A stretch of DNA of 64,000 nucleotides from Rhizobium johnstonii 3841 (GTDB taxonomy: Bacteria; Pseudomonadota; Alphaproteobacteria; Rhizobiales; Rhizobiaceae): assembly GCF_000009265.1 (NCBI RefSeq), contig NC_008383.1:83464-147463 (forward strand), given 5' to 3'. Position 1 is the stretch's first letter. Each line of letters opens with the position of its first letter. A program made the position numbers and the translations under genes. Positions 35,285 through 42,954 of this stretch are shown here, in pieces. The notes beneath the pieces are model-generated. The model was not told where the DNA came from. It saw only the letters and a program-made list of their open reading frames with translations, and made no database searches.

Positions 35285-36211
35285 ATGAGCAAGAAGGTCG
35301 AAAGCCAGCGCACCGACATCTATTCCCGCATTACCGATCGGATCCTCGAGGACCTCGCAAGCGGGGTCCGCCCCTGGATGAAGCCCTGGAATGCGGCGAA
35401 TACGGATGGCCGGATCACCCGCCCGCTCCGCCACAACGGCCAGCCCTATTCGGGCATGAACGTTCTCCTGCTCTGGTCAGAGCAGATGTCGCGTGGCTTT
35501 GCTTCGTCGATGTGGATGACGTTCAAGCAGGCGTTGGAACTCGAGGCCGCCGTTCGAAAGGGCGAGACCGGATCGACGATCGTGTTCGCGAGCCGGTTCA
35601 CCAAATCCGAAGCGGACGGAAAAGGTGGTGAGGTCGATCGGGAAATTCCCTTCCTGAAGGCCTATTCCGTGTTCAACGTCGAACAGATCGATGGTCTGCC
35701 CGACCACTATTATTACCGGCCGGCGCCAGCCCAGGACCATGTTGAGCGTATCGAGCAGGCGGACCGGTTCTTCCGGAATACCGGCGCGGTGATCCGCCAT
35801 GGTGGCAATCAGGCATTCTATGCGCCAGGTCCTGATCTCATCCAGATGCCGCCCTTCGAGACGTTTAAGGATGCGGCGAGCTTTTATGCTACGCTCAGCC
35901 ACGAAGCGACGCACTGGACTGCCGCCGAGAACCGCGTCGGCCGAGACCTGTCACGTTATGCCAAAGACAGGAGCGAACGTGCCCGCGAAGAGCTGATTGC
36001 CGAGCTTGGCAGTTGTTTCCTTTGCGCGGACCTCGGGATAGCCCCTGAACTCGAGCCGCGGCCTGATCACGCGTCGTACCTTCAGTCCTGGTTGAAGGTG
36101 CTGGCCGACGACAAGCGGGCGATCTTCCAGGCGGCTGCCCATGCGCAGCGCGCAACGGTCTTCCTTCACGGGCTACAGCCGGAGGCGGCCAACTTTCGGG
36201 ACGCTGCTTGA
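35285..36211 (+). CDS. ardC: ArdC-like antirestriction protein with zincin domain
   Basis: 308 residues. The N-terminal half (about 1-140) is the ArdC single-stranded-DNA-binding type domain: RPWMKPWNA, RHNGQPYSGMNVLLLW and GSTIVFASRF. The C-terminal half is a zinc metallopeptidase with HEATH at 206-210 in LSHEATHWTAAENRVG and the third ligand probably in REELIAELGSCF. ArdC proteins protect incoming plasmid DNA from restriction in the recipient. The start ATG at 35285 has GGAG 6-8 bases upstream. It is in the expected leading-region company of DUF736 and small unknown genes. The gene name follows family resemblance only. Confidence 0.85.
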   Translation: MSKKVESQRTDIYSRITDRILEDLASGVRPWMKPWNAANTDGRITRPLRHNGQPYSGMNVLLLWSEQMSRGFASSMWMTFKQALELEAAVRKGETGSTIVFASRFTKSEADGKGGEVDREIPFLKAYSVFNVEQIDGLPDHYYYRPAPAQDHVERIEQADRFFRNTGAVIRHGGNQAFYAPGPDLIQMPPFETFKDAASFYATLSHEATHWTAAENRVGRDLSRYAKDRSERAREELIAELGSCFLCADLGIAPELEPRPDHASYLQSWLKVLADDKRAIFQAAAHAQRATVFLHGLQPEAANFRDAA

Positions 36212-36234
36212 GTGCTTGAACGCTTCAGGTAGGC

Positions 36235-36408
36235 TTACGGTCGGTCGCCGCTCTCGGTGGTGGCCGGCTCTGTCAACGGGTCAGCGGGAGCCAGATCTTC
36301 CGTAGTGCTCAAGTCTAACCTTCCCCAGATCGACGGCTTAGGAGCGGAAGGCTTCAGCTTCCGGGACTGCTTGATTTCGACGATAAACGGTTTCGTCTGC
36401 TTTGCCAT
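36235..36408 (-). CDS. Small basic protein of unknown function
   Basis: 57 residues starting MAKQTKPFIVEIKQSRKLKP, with a tail rich in Pro, Thr and Glu. The ATG at 36408 has GGAGG 4 bases upstream; the frame extends to 36465 but lacks a better start. It converges on ardC, 23 bases from its stop. A basic N-terminus followed by an acidic tail would suit DNA or RNA binding. The function is unknown. Confidence 0.5.
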   Translation of the reverse strand: MAKQTKPFIVEIKQSRKLKPSAPKPSIWGRLDLSTTEDLAPADPLTEPATTESGDRP

Positions 36409-36893
36409 AAATCCTCCAGGCGATGATTCGCGGGGCAACTCTATCGCGGCAAGTTCGTCTCGCAAGCGGACCTTGATCGGACGTCATGCGAAGAATGTGC
36501 ATATCGTTGTGGTAGCTATGTCAGATTGCTGACCAGCTGTGGCAGTTCACCTCGATTCCCCGGTGCGGGCCCGCCATTGCCATATCCCTTTCCCTTGACG
36601 ACAGGGCTCCATTCGCGGGCTCGATGAGGCATGTCTGGCCGGAGAGCGGCTACGCCTCGCTCGTATTCCCGCAACGGCGCTCCGAAACTTTCATCCCCTG
36701 CCGGAACCCACCCCACGCGACAGGTCGAGTGGGGACCCCAGGTCGCCGTCATTCCTCGCGAAACAAGAAAGTGTCTCCGCGCCGCCCTCCACGTTGTTCC
36801 GGCCCTACGGATGCGGTCCGATCGTCCCCGGCCTTTGCGACTGCCATCGAGGCCGCAATAGAGCGGCCCGAAACAGCGAAAAGGAATACGACA
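36409..36893. other. Intergenic leader region upstream of DUF736 gene
   Basis: 485 bases between a minus-strand small gene and the DUF736 gene. It probably carries the two divergent promoters and a long GC-rich leader. The plus-strand frame that continues DUF736 upstream to 36624 has poor composition and no ribosome site, so I do not count it as coding. Confidence 0.45.
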
Positions 36894-37205
36894 ATGGCTA
36901 CTATCGGCACCTTCACCTCTACCGAAAACGGCTTCACCGGCTCGATCCGCACCCTCGCGCTCAACGTCAAGGCCCGCATCGCCCGCATCGAAAATCCCTC
37001 CGACAAGGGCCCGCAGTTCCGCATCTTCGCGGGAGCCGTTGAACTCGGCGCCGCCTGGCAGAAGCGCTCGGAACAGACCGACCGCGACTACCTCTCGGTT
37101 AAGCTCGATGACCCGAGCTTCCCCGCCCCCATCTACGCAACGCTCTCCGAGGTCGAAGGCGAAGATGGCTACCAGCTGATCTGGTCCCGGCCGAACCGGG
37201 ACTGA
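36894..37205 (+). CDS. DUF736 family protein
   Basis: 103 residues starting MATIGTFTSTENGFTGSIRT, with GPQFRIFAGAVELGAAW in the middle and a C-terminal DDPSFPAPIYATL. This is the full-length DUF736 fold, a family common on rhizobial plasmids and conjugative elements and of unknown biochemical role. The start at 36894 follows AAAAGGA by 8 bases; the ORF back to 36624 is rejected. Two hairpins, the second a strong terminator, follow the stop, so it is monocistronic. Confidence 0.88.
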   Translation: MATIGTFTSTENGFTGSIRTLALNVKARIARIENPSDKGPQFRIFAGAVELGAAWQKRSEQTDRDYLSVKLDDPSFPAPIYATLSEVEGEDGYQLIWSRPNRD

Positions 37206-37214
37206 GAACTCCGG

Positions 37215-37234
37215 CCCCGCCCGAAAGGGCGGGG
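37215..37234 (+). terminator. Short GC hairpin after DUF736 gene
   Basis: CCCCGCCC (37215-37222) pairs with GGGCGGGG (37227-37234) around a GAAA tetraloop, followed by TCTTT. It is the first of two hairpins in tandem. Confidence 0.65.
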
Positions 37235-37255
37235 TCTTTCCCTCGGCAAATATCT

Positions 37256-37293
37256 AAAGCCGGATCAGGCTTCGAGCCTGGTCCGGCTTTTTT
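37256..37293 (+). terminator. Strong rho-independent terminator after DUF736 gene
   Basis: AAAGCCGGA-T-CAGGC pairs with GCCTG-G-TCCGGCTTT, a stem of about 15 with one mismatch and a small loop, ending in T residues. A-tract on the left would make it bidirectional. Confidence 0.85.
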
Positions 37294-37371
37294 GGTGGCA
37301 CACGGGAGGGAGGGATAGCTGCTCAGAAACCGGGAGTGTGCCGCTCGCGCATGCCGGCCTCAAGGATGAGC

Positions 37372-37425
37372 GGTTCCCCCAATTTTCTGCAGCCGCCTGT
37401 GGCGCCTTCCGAAAATCGGCTCCCC
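37372..37425 (+). repeat. Leader repeat copy 1 (inverted-repeat element upstream of a small gene)
   Basis: CCCCCAATTTTC is followed, after exactly 23 bases from ATTTTC (37382-37387), by GAAAATCGG and then a second CCCCC run. The arms ATTTTC and GAAAAT are complementary. The same layout recurs at 37886-37939 and, more loosely, at 38872-38911. It ends about 96 bases before the 56-residue gene at 37521. Confidence 0.6.
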
Positions 37426-37520
37426 CACTCCCCGGCCCTGCCGGTCGCTTGCGCGATCCCTGACCCCGCCATCCCCTCCCGGCCGCTGTCGTCGTCTTTC
37501 ACATCCAAGGAGATCAGACG

Positions 37521-37691
37521 ATGACCTACGACATTGAAATCCAGATCGAAGAACTGCGGTCCGAGCTCAGGGAGTGCATCGATCCCGACGAACGTCGCGA
37601 GATCGAGGTCGAACTCGAGCTGGCGCGCGCCGAGCTGGCCGTCATCATTGCCGAGAAGGATGGCTGGCTCAAGGCGGAGCCCCCCTTCTGA
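37521..37691 (+). CDS. Small coiled-coil protein (56 residues)
   Basis: ATG at 37521 follows AAGGAGATCA by a good distance. The 56-residue product starts MTYDIEIQIEELRSELRE, continues DPDERREIEVELELARAELA and ends EKDGWLKAEPPF: a strongly charged coiled coil. The C-terminal half resembles that of the frame at 38561-38758, so the two are probably paralogues. Unknown function, perhaps a dimeric regulator. Confidence 0.6.
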   Translation: MTYDIEIQIEELRSELRECIDPDERREIEVELELARAELAVIIAEKDGWLKAEPPF

Positions 37692-37885
37692 GGGGGCTTT
37701 TGCCGCATCCGTGAGCTTGGTCAGCCGGATCGCTCGGCCGACCAAGCTGTCAGGGATTTCACCCCTCGACACTCCCCGCCGGCTCACGCCGGAATCGGTC
37801 GCGTCCCCTTCGGGTCCGCGGGTCTCTTCTCTCTCTGACGTCCTATTCTGCTCCAGCAAATCCGGCGTCAAGGACGGCGCGGTCT

Positions 37886-37939
37886 CCCCCAATTTTTCCG
37901 CCGCTGCGTTGCACTGCGCTCTGGAAAAATCGGTTCCCC
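37886..37939 (+). repeat. Leader repeat copy 2
   Basis: CCCCCAATTTTTCC, 23 bases, then GGAAAAATCGGTTCCCCC. The arms ATTTTTCC (37892-37899) and GGAAAAAT (37923-37930) are exact complements. The surrounding sequence, including a GTCAAGGA before it and GCTTGC...GGTCC/TCC after it, is also similar to copy 1. It ends 84 bases before the gene at 38023. It lies in the 331-base gap 37692-38022, which has no other gene. Confidence 0.6.
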
Positions 37940-38022
37940 CGCTTGCAAGCCGCTTCGCGGTCCTTGACCCCTCATTGCAACAGAGCGGCCGATCTCCGTC
38001 ATCAAGATGAAGGAGATCCACT

Positions 38023-38487
38023 ATGACATCCGATCAGAACCTCATGCTCTACGCCAAGCTCGTCGGTTTCCGGCTCGTCGTCCTCGCAGATCGGGTCGGC
38101 TGCGACACCGATTTCTTGCAAGAGCTTCATGACCGCCTGGTTGAAGGACTTGAGGCGGCAATCGCTCGTATCCAGACCATCATGGCATTGGAACGAAGCG
38201 TTCTCACCGGCGACGAAGCCGCCTATCAGCTGGACGGCGAGACCGAGATTTTCGGACGCTGCGCCATCAGCTTGTTGGACGACCTCGAAATCGATTTCGA
38301 CACGCATGAATATCGCATTAACGGCAGCGACTGGATCAACGCCTTGACGGCGGATTACAGCGGCGTCGATATCGATTGTCCGGAATTGGTTGCGTTGACG
38401 GAGGACGAGCTCGGCTCGCTGGCACAAATCGTAAAGGATATCACACGGGAAACCGGAATCCCCGTTCATGCGGCTCGTGCCGTCTAG
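38023..38487 (+). CDS. Uncharacterised acidic protein
   Basis: 154 residues starting MTSDQNLMLYAKLVGFRLVV. The centre DRLVEGLEAAIARIQTIMAL is helical, and the C-terminal part is rich in Asp/Glu (VDIDCPELVALTEDELGSLA). Start ATG follows GAAGGAGATCC by 6 bases. No domain recognised. It is the second small gene with the repeated leader element and may share its control with the genes at 37521 and 38989. Confidence 0.55.
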   Translation: MTSDQNLMLYAKLVGFRLVVLADRVGCDTDFLQELHDRLVEGLEAAIARIQTIMALERSVLTGDEAAYQLDGETEIFGRCAISLLDDLEIDFDTHEYRINGSDWINALTADYSGVDIDCPELVALTEDELGSLAQIVKDITRETGIPVHAARAV

Positions 38488-38560
38488 GGCCGATGGCATC
38501 GCCAGAACCGGATCAAATCTTAGACGCGGAGAGGTGGCAAAGGCTGCCTCTCAATTGGGA

Positions 38561-38758
38561 ATGGTTCAGGCCGATCGCGTGAGCGACAAGTTCGCAGGGT
38601 CTGCGCTTGACTGTAAGGATAACGGTGCGAGCGTTCATAATGCCTGCGACGCCGGTGAGCGTCGCCAGATCCAGGCCGAGCTGGATGTCGCTCAGGCGGA
38701 GCTTGCGGCGGCCGTCGACCTGCAGGGCAACATCTTCGATTGGGAGCCCCCTCACTGA
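38561..38758 (+). CDS. Small protein, paralogue of the 56-residue coiled-coil protein
   Basis: 65 residues; the C-terminal part AGERRQIQAELDVAQAELAA to NIFDWEPPH parallels DERREIEVELELARAELA to LKAEPPF of the protein at 37521. The N-terminus is not alike and the start is uncertain (ATG at 38561, or GTG at 38579). No good ribosome site is visible, so this may be a decaying copy. Confidence 0.4.
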   Translation: MVQADRVSDKFAGSALDCKDNGASVHNACDAGERRQIQAELDVAQAELAAAVDLQGNIFDWEPPH

Positions 38759-38871
38759 GGGCAACCGATAGCGCCGCGCCATTATCGACCGTCGCGGTTC
38801 TCCTGTGATCCCATATCATCGACATCAGGGATGGTGCGTCTCGAGCGTCGTGCCGCAACCTGATGCCGCCA

Positions 38872-38911
38872 GAATTTTCCCCGCCTTCGGCTTCCTCGCG
38901 CAGCAAAATTC
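38872..38911 (+). repeat. Leader repeat copy 3 (diverged)
   Basis: GAATTTT (38872-38878) pairs with AAAATTC (38905-38911) across 26 bases, followed by a C-rich stretch with GGTCCTCCGCTTCGCTGCGG. It has the same arm type and spacing as the two upstream copies but little identity in the loop. It ends 78 bases before the 66-residue gene at 38989. Confidence 0.45.
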
Positions 38912-38988
38912 AGTCGTTCTCAGGTCCTCCGCTTCGCTGCGGTCGTGCCGATGCAGCACTCCTTCCCGAGGCACATCTCATCCCCGCG

Positions 38989-39189
38989 ATGAAACGCAAT
39001 CACAGGAGAAAGATCATCCAACAGCTCGCCAAATTCCTCGCCGCTACCGGCCGCCGCCTGCGCACTCTCGGCAAGGTCGTCGGTCACTTCGTCCGCAAGG
39101 GTAAACTCGGCCTGAAGGTCGCGATCAAGATCCCCTTCTTCGTAGACATCGAGGTCAACTTCGAGACCGACTGGAACCGGCGCCCGTAA
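38989..39189 (+). CDS. Small very basic protein
   Basis: 66 residues: MKRNHRRKIIQQLAKFLAAT then RRLRTLGKVVGHFVRKGKLG, ending DIEVNFETDWNRRP. About a quarter of the residues are Lys or Arg, mostly in the first half. The start is in frame and just after a GAGG. A hairpin terminator follows. The basic amphipathic part would suit nucleic acid or membrane binding; no family recognised. Confidence 0.5.
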   Translation: MKRNHRRKIIQQLAKFLAATGRRLRTLGKVVGHFVRKGKLGLKVAIKIPFFVDIEVNFETDWNRRP

Positions 39190-39196
39190 GGCGCCT

Positions 39197-39216
39197 CGGC
39201 CCGCTTTGGCGGGCCG
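39197..39216. terminator. Bidirectional terminator between convergent genes
   Basis: CGGCCCGC (39197-39204), loop TTTG, GCGGGCCG (39209-39216): a perfect 8-base stem between the plus-strand basic protein gene and the minus-strand nuclease gene. There is little T-tract, so termination may be factor-assisted. Confidence 0.5.
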
Positions 39217-39221
39217 GATCC

Positions 39222-39662
39222 TCAGCACCAGGGCTCGCGCCGGCCCGACCAGGTCCGCGCCAGGCCTTCCGACACCAGCCGATCGCCGAGGCTTCGTCCT
39301 TCCCGGACGAGAACCCGGAGCTTGCGGCCGTAACGATCCGTATCGCGGCCTGGCCACGCCTGGAGTTGGAATGGTCCCTCGTTGACGAGCTCGATCAACC
39401 GCTCTGTTGCCTTGTTGCCAAGTGTCAGTTCCGACGCGCATTTCGGGGTGCTGATCTCCGGGGCGTCGATATCGGCAACTCTCACCTTCTGGCCGTAGAT
39501 CCACAGCGTATCACCATCGACGACGCAGTTGTAACGGGCGCCGGACGCACATTTGGGGTACGTTGCGGGTAGACCAGATTGAGCCGCTTCAACATGCGGG
39601 ACAATCAAGATTGCGCCTAGCAGAACAGCGGCGGAAATGACGCCTGTCAGAATTGATTTCAC
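39222..39662 (-). CDS. Secreted staphylococcal-nuclease-like (thermonuclease) protein
   Basis: 146 residues from a GTG at 39662. The N-terminus VKSILTGVISAAVLLGAILI followed by PHVEA is a signal peptide. The mature part has the SNase fold signature VVDGDTLWIYGQKVRVADID, with DGDT and Arg, and GPFQLQAWPGRDTDRYGRKLR, with the catalytic Arg and Tyr region, then LVSEGLARTW. It should cut nucleic acid in the periplasm or outside the cell. The start overlaps the stop of the WGR gene by 4 bases (GTGA), so it is coupled to it. The longer ATG start at 39701 is rejected because it would precede the signal peptide and lie inside the WGR gene. Confidence 0.8.
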   Translation of the reverse strand: MKSILTGVISAAVLLGAILIVPHVEAAQSGLPATYPKCASGARYNCVVDGDTLWIYGQKVRVADIDAPEISTPKCASELTLGNKATERLIELVNEGPFQLQAWPGRDTDRYGRKLRVLVREGRSLGDRLVSEGLARTWSGRREPWC

Positions 39663-39967
39663 CTGATTGCCCCAAGCTCGATGACGGTAGATGGAGCGCA
39701 ACTATCAGATTCGCGGGTTGCAGCTGACCGCGTTCGATAGCCTCGAGCGCGCTTCTGTCGGGTCAGGTCGAGGAAGAGGGCAACCGCATCCTGCTCCCGC
39801 TCGAAGTGGTGGGTCAATGTCTGGCCCTTGCTGCCGATCCGTCCCCATCGCCGGGTCAGGCAAAGTTCACCGAACAGGTTGGCCTCGATCGACATGGCAT
39901 AGTAGCGAGCCATGTTCTTGGCGCGGTCCTTGCGTTCGACATAGAGCTGGTAGGGCTGTGCGATCAT
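39659..39967 (-). CDS. WGR domain protein
   Basis: 102 residues. YQLYVERKDRAKNMARYYAM and LCLTRRWGRIGSKGQTLTHH with the WGR motif near residue 47 define a small stand-alone WGR domain, known to bind nucleic acid in PARPs and in bacterial regulators. The start at 39967 is chosen because the WGR fold begins directly after it; the frame runs to 40462 but the extension lacks composition and a ribosome site. It is coupled to the secreted nuclease gene. Its role is unknown. Confidence 0.75.
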   Translation of the reverse strand: MIAQPYQLYVERKDRAKNMARYYAMSIEANLFGELCLTRRWGRIGSKGQTLTHHFEREQDAVALFLDLTRQKRARGYRTRSAATRESDSCAPSTVIELGAIR

Positions 39968-40175
39968 GACTGAGAATCGCGCGTACGGAGTCCGCGGTCC
40001 AACGACAATTATGAATCGGTTTCGCGTGATCGATTCAATCTGGTGAAGCGTTCGAAACGTTAGGTCTTGGGCGATCCGCCTTCGGCGTACGGCTCTATTC
40101 GCCACGGCGAACGAAGCCCGCAAGCGGTCTTCGCCCATTTCGGTCACGATCTTCTCGCGGTCACCGCGGCATTGA

Positions 40176-40373
40176 TCAGTACCCGAGATAGCCGAGGATA
40201 TCCGCACCATAATATTCCCCCTCCTCGTCGGCATGAGCAATGACCTCACCAGCAGCTTCATCGACCAATGCCTTGTCACCTTCTCGGACGGCGGCCGCCA
40301 CTTCGTGGATGCGGCATTCCTCGATCGCGTCTTCAGCCGAAACCTGAGCCTCACAGGCTTCCCAATATCGCAT
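40176..40373 (-). CDS. Small acidic protein upstream of WGR gene
   Basis: 65 residues, MRYWEACEAQVSAEDAIEEC to a tail AHADEEGEYYGADILGYLGY. Start ATG at 40373 follows GGGAGG by 9-10 bases. It is 18 bases after the traG stop and on the same strand, so it may belong to the tail of the traCDG transcript. No domain recognised. It is highly acidic, opposite in charge to its WGR neighbour. Confidence 0.55.
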   Translation of the reverse strand: MRYWEACEAQVSAEDAIEECRIHEVAAAVREGDKALVDEAAGEVIAHADEEGEYYGADILGYLGY

Positions 40374-40391
40374 TGATGGATCCTCCCGCGT

Positions 40392-42344
40392 TTAGTTCGG
40401 TTCGGCCGAAGCTGAGACTTCTGGACGATCACCGCGCTGTTGAAACCTGTTTTCGCCGACACATGACTTCATGTCCGACCGGCGGAACCAGATCGCGCGG
40501 CCGCATCGCAATGGCGCGTTGCCCGCGGTGAAGACGATCTGCTCGTCAGCACGCATGCGAAGGACTTCGTGCGGTTGGATCAACTGCCTTGAAGCGAGCT
40601 GTTTCGAGCGGGTTCGTGACGACCCGCGCGATTGGAAACTGCGGCTGACCTGGTCGATCTCGACTGTCGTCGTGCCACATCGACGGGAGATATAGTCTGC
40701 GGTTTCCGGATCGTTGATTGCCGCAAACGAGATCCAGCTGGCGCTTTCGAACCATTTGCTGGACGCGTCACGACCGCCGTAGGTTTCCCGCAGCTGGCCG
40801 ATCGACTGATAGATCATCGTGAGCGTAATGCCATATTTCCGGCCGGCGTCGCGCGCCGTCTCCAGCACCCGCATGTAGCCGAGCCTCGCCACCTCATCGA
40901 GGAGAAACAGTGCCCGGCCTTTGATCGCCCCGTCGCGATGGTAGATCGCGTTGAGGAAGGAGCCGATGATGACGCGCGCCAGGCCGGCATGGGTTTCCAA
41001 AGCCTTGAGGTCGATATTGATGAAGACGTCGGTTTCACCATCGGCCAGCGCCTCGGTGGAGAAGCTGGAACCGGAAACGAGGGCGCCGTAGTTCGCATAG
41101 CTTAGCCAATGCGTTTCCTTGATCGCATTGGCGTAGACGCCAGAGAAGGTCTCCGGCGTCATGTTGACGAAAGCGGCGACATTCTCCTTCACGAAATCGG
41201 AAGCGGAATTGTCGTAGATCTCCTGCAGGCGCGCGCGGAGCTTAGGTTCCGGCTCTGAGAGATTGGCCCGCACCTGTCGCAGCGTCTGGTGCTTCTCATC
41301 GGTATGGCCGGACAGGCAGACGTCAGCGATCATGGCGGTGAGCAGCTGAAGACCGGACGCGCGGAAGAAGTCATCGCGGACGCCGGTCGCGCGACCGCTG
41401 TCGCTCATGATCCACGACGCGACGGCTGCGATGTCCTCTTCCTTGGTGCCGCCGTGGCGACCGATCCAGTCGAGCGCGTTGAAGCCGGATTGGGCGTTCT
41501 TCGGATCGAGAACGATAACGCGCCGGCCTGCCTTACGCCGATGCTCCATCACCATCGGCGCCACCTCGTTGGACGGATCGAGCACGACGAGAGAGCCGCC
41601 CCATTTGAGCGCCGTCGGGATCGTAACAGAGGTCGTCTTGAAACCTCCTGAACCGGCGAAAACGATCCCATGCGATGAGCCGAACGAGCCGTCGAAGCAG
41701 AGCAGCGGTGGGGAACCTCCCCTCCCCCAGGAAGTCGGCTCGCCAGGCCGAAACGACGTGGCGGCCGGATCGTCGCGATCGACACGATATCGCTCGCCGA
41801 TGACGATGCCTCCTGTTTCCGGAAAGAGCTTTTCCGCCTCTTGCATCGTCATCCAATCGGCCTCCCCGTGCAGGGCGCGTTTGCCCCGGATGCGTCTCGG
41901 CTCGCTTCGGGTAAAGGCCGCATTGCCCATCCTGGCGACGCGCAGCGCGAAGAAGGTGACGAGCAGCGCGGTGCCCGCTCCTATGATGGTCGAAGGGTCG
42001 GCGTAGGACAGAAGCGTCCTGCGCGCGGGCACCTGACTGGCAAAGGTCAACAGACGCGATCCCTCGCGAAGAGCTGCGACGGCGATGACGCCGAGACCGC
42101 CCGCGGCAACGCTCCAACCTGATGTCTTGACGTTGATCGATCCCTTGGTGCCGAACAGGAACATGACGCCACATGCCCCGGCGAGTGCATAGGGCAATGC
42201 AAGCCCGATCCGCCCCAGCATCAGCTTCGCCTGATCCGTCGTTCCGAATGCTGAGAGCCACCGTTCGATGCCTGGGAAAGTCAAAGCGATGGCCACCATG
42301 GCTACGGCCGGAATACCGGCGACAAGGATCCGCTTAGGCGTCAT
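40392..42344 (-). CDS. traG: TraG, VirD4-type conjugative coupling protein
   Basis: 650 residues. N-terminal membrane segments (about 1-110, VAMVAIALTFPG and YALAGACGVMFLFG). Walker A in GIVFAGSGGFKTTSVTIPTA near residue 220, Walker B in ALFLLDEVARLGYM near 475, followed by MIYQSIGQLRETYG. This is the hexameric ATPase that links the relaxase-DNA complex at the membrane to the trb secretion channel. The start at 42344 (MTPKRILVAG) is chosen over 42371 because it overlaps the traD stop by 11 bases and the first membrane segment follows. It is the third gene of the leftward traC-traD-traG operon, as in Ti plasmids. Length matches TraG of pTi. Confidence 0.93.
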   Translation of the reverse strand: MTPKRILVAGIPAVAMVAIALTFPGIERWLSAFGTTDQAKLMLGRIGLALPYALAGACGVMFLFGTKGSINVKTSGWSVAAGGLGVIAVAALREGSRLLTFASQVPARRTLLSYADPSTIIGAGTALLVTFFALRVARMGNAAFTRSEPRRIRGKRALHGEADWMTMQEAEKLFPETGGIVIGERYRVDRDDPAATSFRPGEPTSWGRGGSPPLLCFDGSFGSSHGIVFAGSGGFKTTSVTIPTALKWGGSLVVLDPSNEVAPMVMEHRRKAGRRVIVLDPKNAQSGFNALDWIGRHGGTKEEDIAAVASWIMSDSGRATGVRDDFFRASGLQLLTAMIADVCLSGHTDEKHQTLRQVRANLSEPEPKLRARLQEIYDNSASDFVKENVAAFVNMTPETFSGVYANAIKETHWLSYANYGALVSGSSFSTEALADGETDVFINIDLKALETHAGLARVIIGSFLNAIYHRDGAIKGRALFLLDEVARLGYMRVLETARDAGRKYGITLTMIYQSIGQLRETYGGRDASSKWFESASWISFAAINDPETADYISRRCGTTTVEIDQVSRSFQSRGSSRTRSKQLASRQLIQPHEVLRMRADEQIVFTAGNAPLRCGRAIWFRRSDMKSCVGENRFQQRGDRPEVSASAEPN

Positions 42345-42546
42345 CGGCGAATGCCTTCGCACCGAGTTCACTCAGACGCGTTCGCTCCGCCTCGTCAGCC
42401 TTTATCCGTGCGCTGGCATCGATCAGAAGCCCGAGCAAGAGCGCGCGCTTCTCGTAGCGCAGGCCGGCCTTGACGATCAGGCCGCCAAGTTCGATCTTTT
42501 CCCGCGCGTCCTTTTTCCGAGCCTCTGCCGTCGACATCTTTTGCAC
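42334..42546 (-). CDS. traD: TraD, small accessory transfer protein
   Basis: 70 residues, RKKDAREKIELGGLIVKAGL and RYEKRALLLGLLIDASARIK, matching the small TraD protein of Ti-type plasmids (about 71 residues), which is not the large F-type TraD. The start at 42546 or 42537 (MSTAEARKK) is ambiguous. It lies 4 bases after the traC stop and overlaps traG. It is thought to help TraA and TraC process DNA at oriT. Basic and helical, no catalytic motif. Confidence 0.88.
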   Translation of the reverse strand: MQKMSTAEARKKDAREKIELGGLIVKAGLRYEKRALLLGLLIDASARIKADEAERTRLSELGAKAFADDA

Positions 42547-42550
42547 CCGC

Positions 42551-42823
42551 TCAAGCCTCAGCAGACCGGCCCGCAGCCTCGCCAGCGCCGTTCGGCGGCG
42601 TGGTCGCAGGCTTGCGCCCCTGAGCGGGTCTCGCCTGTGCCCGAAACCGAGCCGCGACTTCTTCGAACGCCGACAGAAGTTTACCCTCCTCTATCTCGAT
42701 CTCTCCGAGCCCTGCCCGTAGCGCGATCCGACCGATGCGCTCGGCGTCACGTGTTTCGGCCTGCTTGAGTTGCTCCTGCAGGCGAGCAATCTCTTCCCGG
42801 ATTTTGGCGGTTGGCTTCTTCAT
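42551..42823 (-). CDS. traC: TraC, relaxosome accessory protein
   Basis: 90 residues, MKKPTAKIREEIARLQEQLK with a long coiled coil and a Pro/Gly-rich tail, like TraC of Ti plasmids (about 98). The start at 42823 is preferred because AAGGAAG lies upstream at about 10 bases; frames reaching 42907 run through the tra box. It is the first gene of traCDG and lies beside oriT, divergent from traA. It probably binds oriT DNA and assists nicking. Confidence 0.85.
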   Translation of the reverse strand: MKKPTAKIREEIARLQEQLKQAETRDAERIGRIALRAGLGEIEIEEGKLLSAFEEVAARFRAQARPAQGRKPATTPPNGAGEAAGRSAEA

Positions 42824-42891
42824 AAGCGTTGCTTCCTTGTTCATGATGGTCCGTTGAAGACGAACCCTGCCCCGAATTTTCTCCCGCTGGA

Positions 42892-42909
42892 AGGTGCAAT
42901 GTTGCACCT
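42892..42909. promoter_or_regulatory. tra box between traC and traA
   Basis: 18-base palindrome AGGTGCAATGTTGCACCT, perfect apart from its two central bases. It matches the TraR binding site of Ti plasmids in size, symmetry and GTGCA half-site and sits 69 bases from the traC start, where TraR would activate traCDG and traAFBH divergently. A CGCCAAAGC...GCTTTGGGCG hairpin follows at 42911-42933. Confidence 0.85.
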
Positions 42910-42954
42910 CGCCAAAGCGCTAGCTTTGGGCGAATGATCCCGCCGTTCCGAAGG

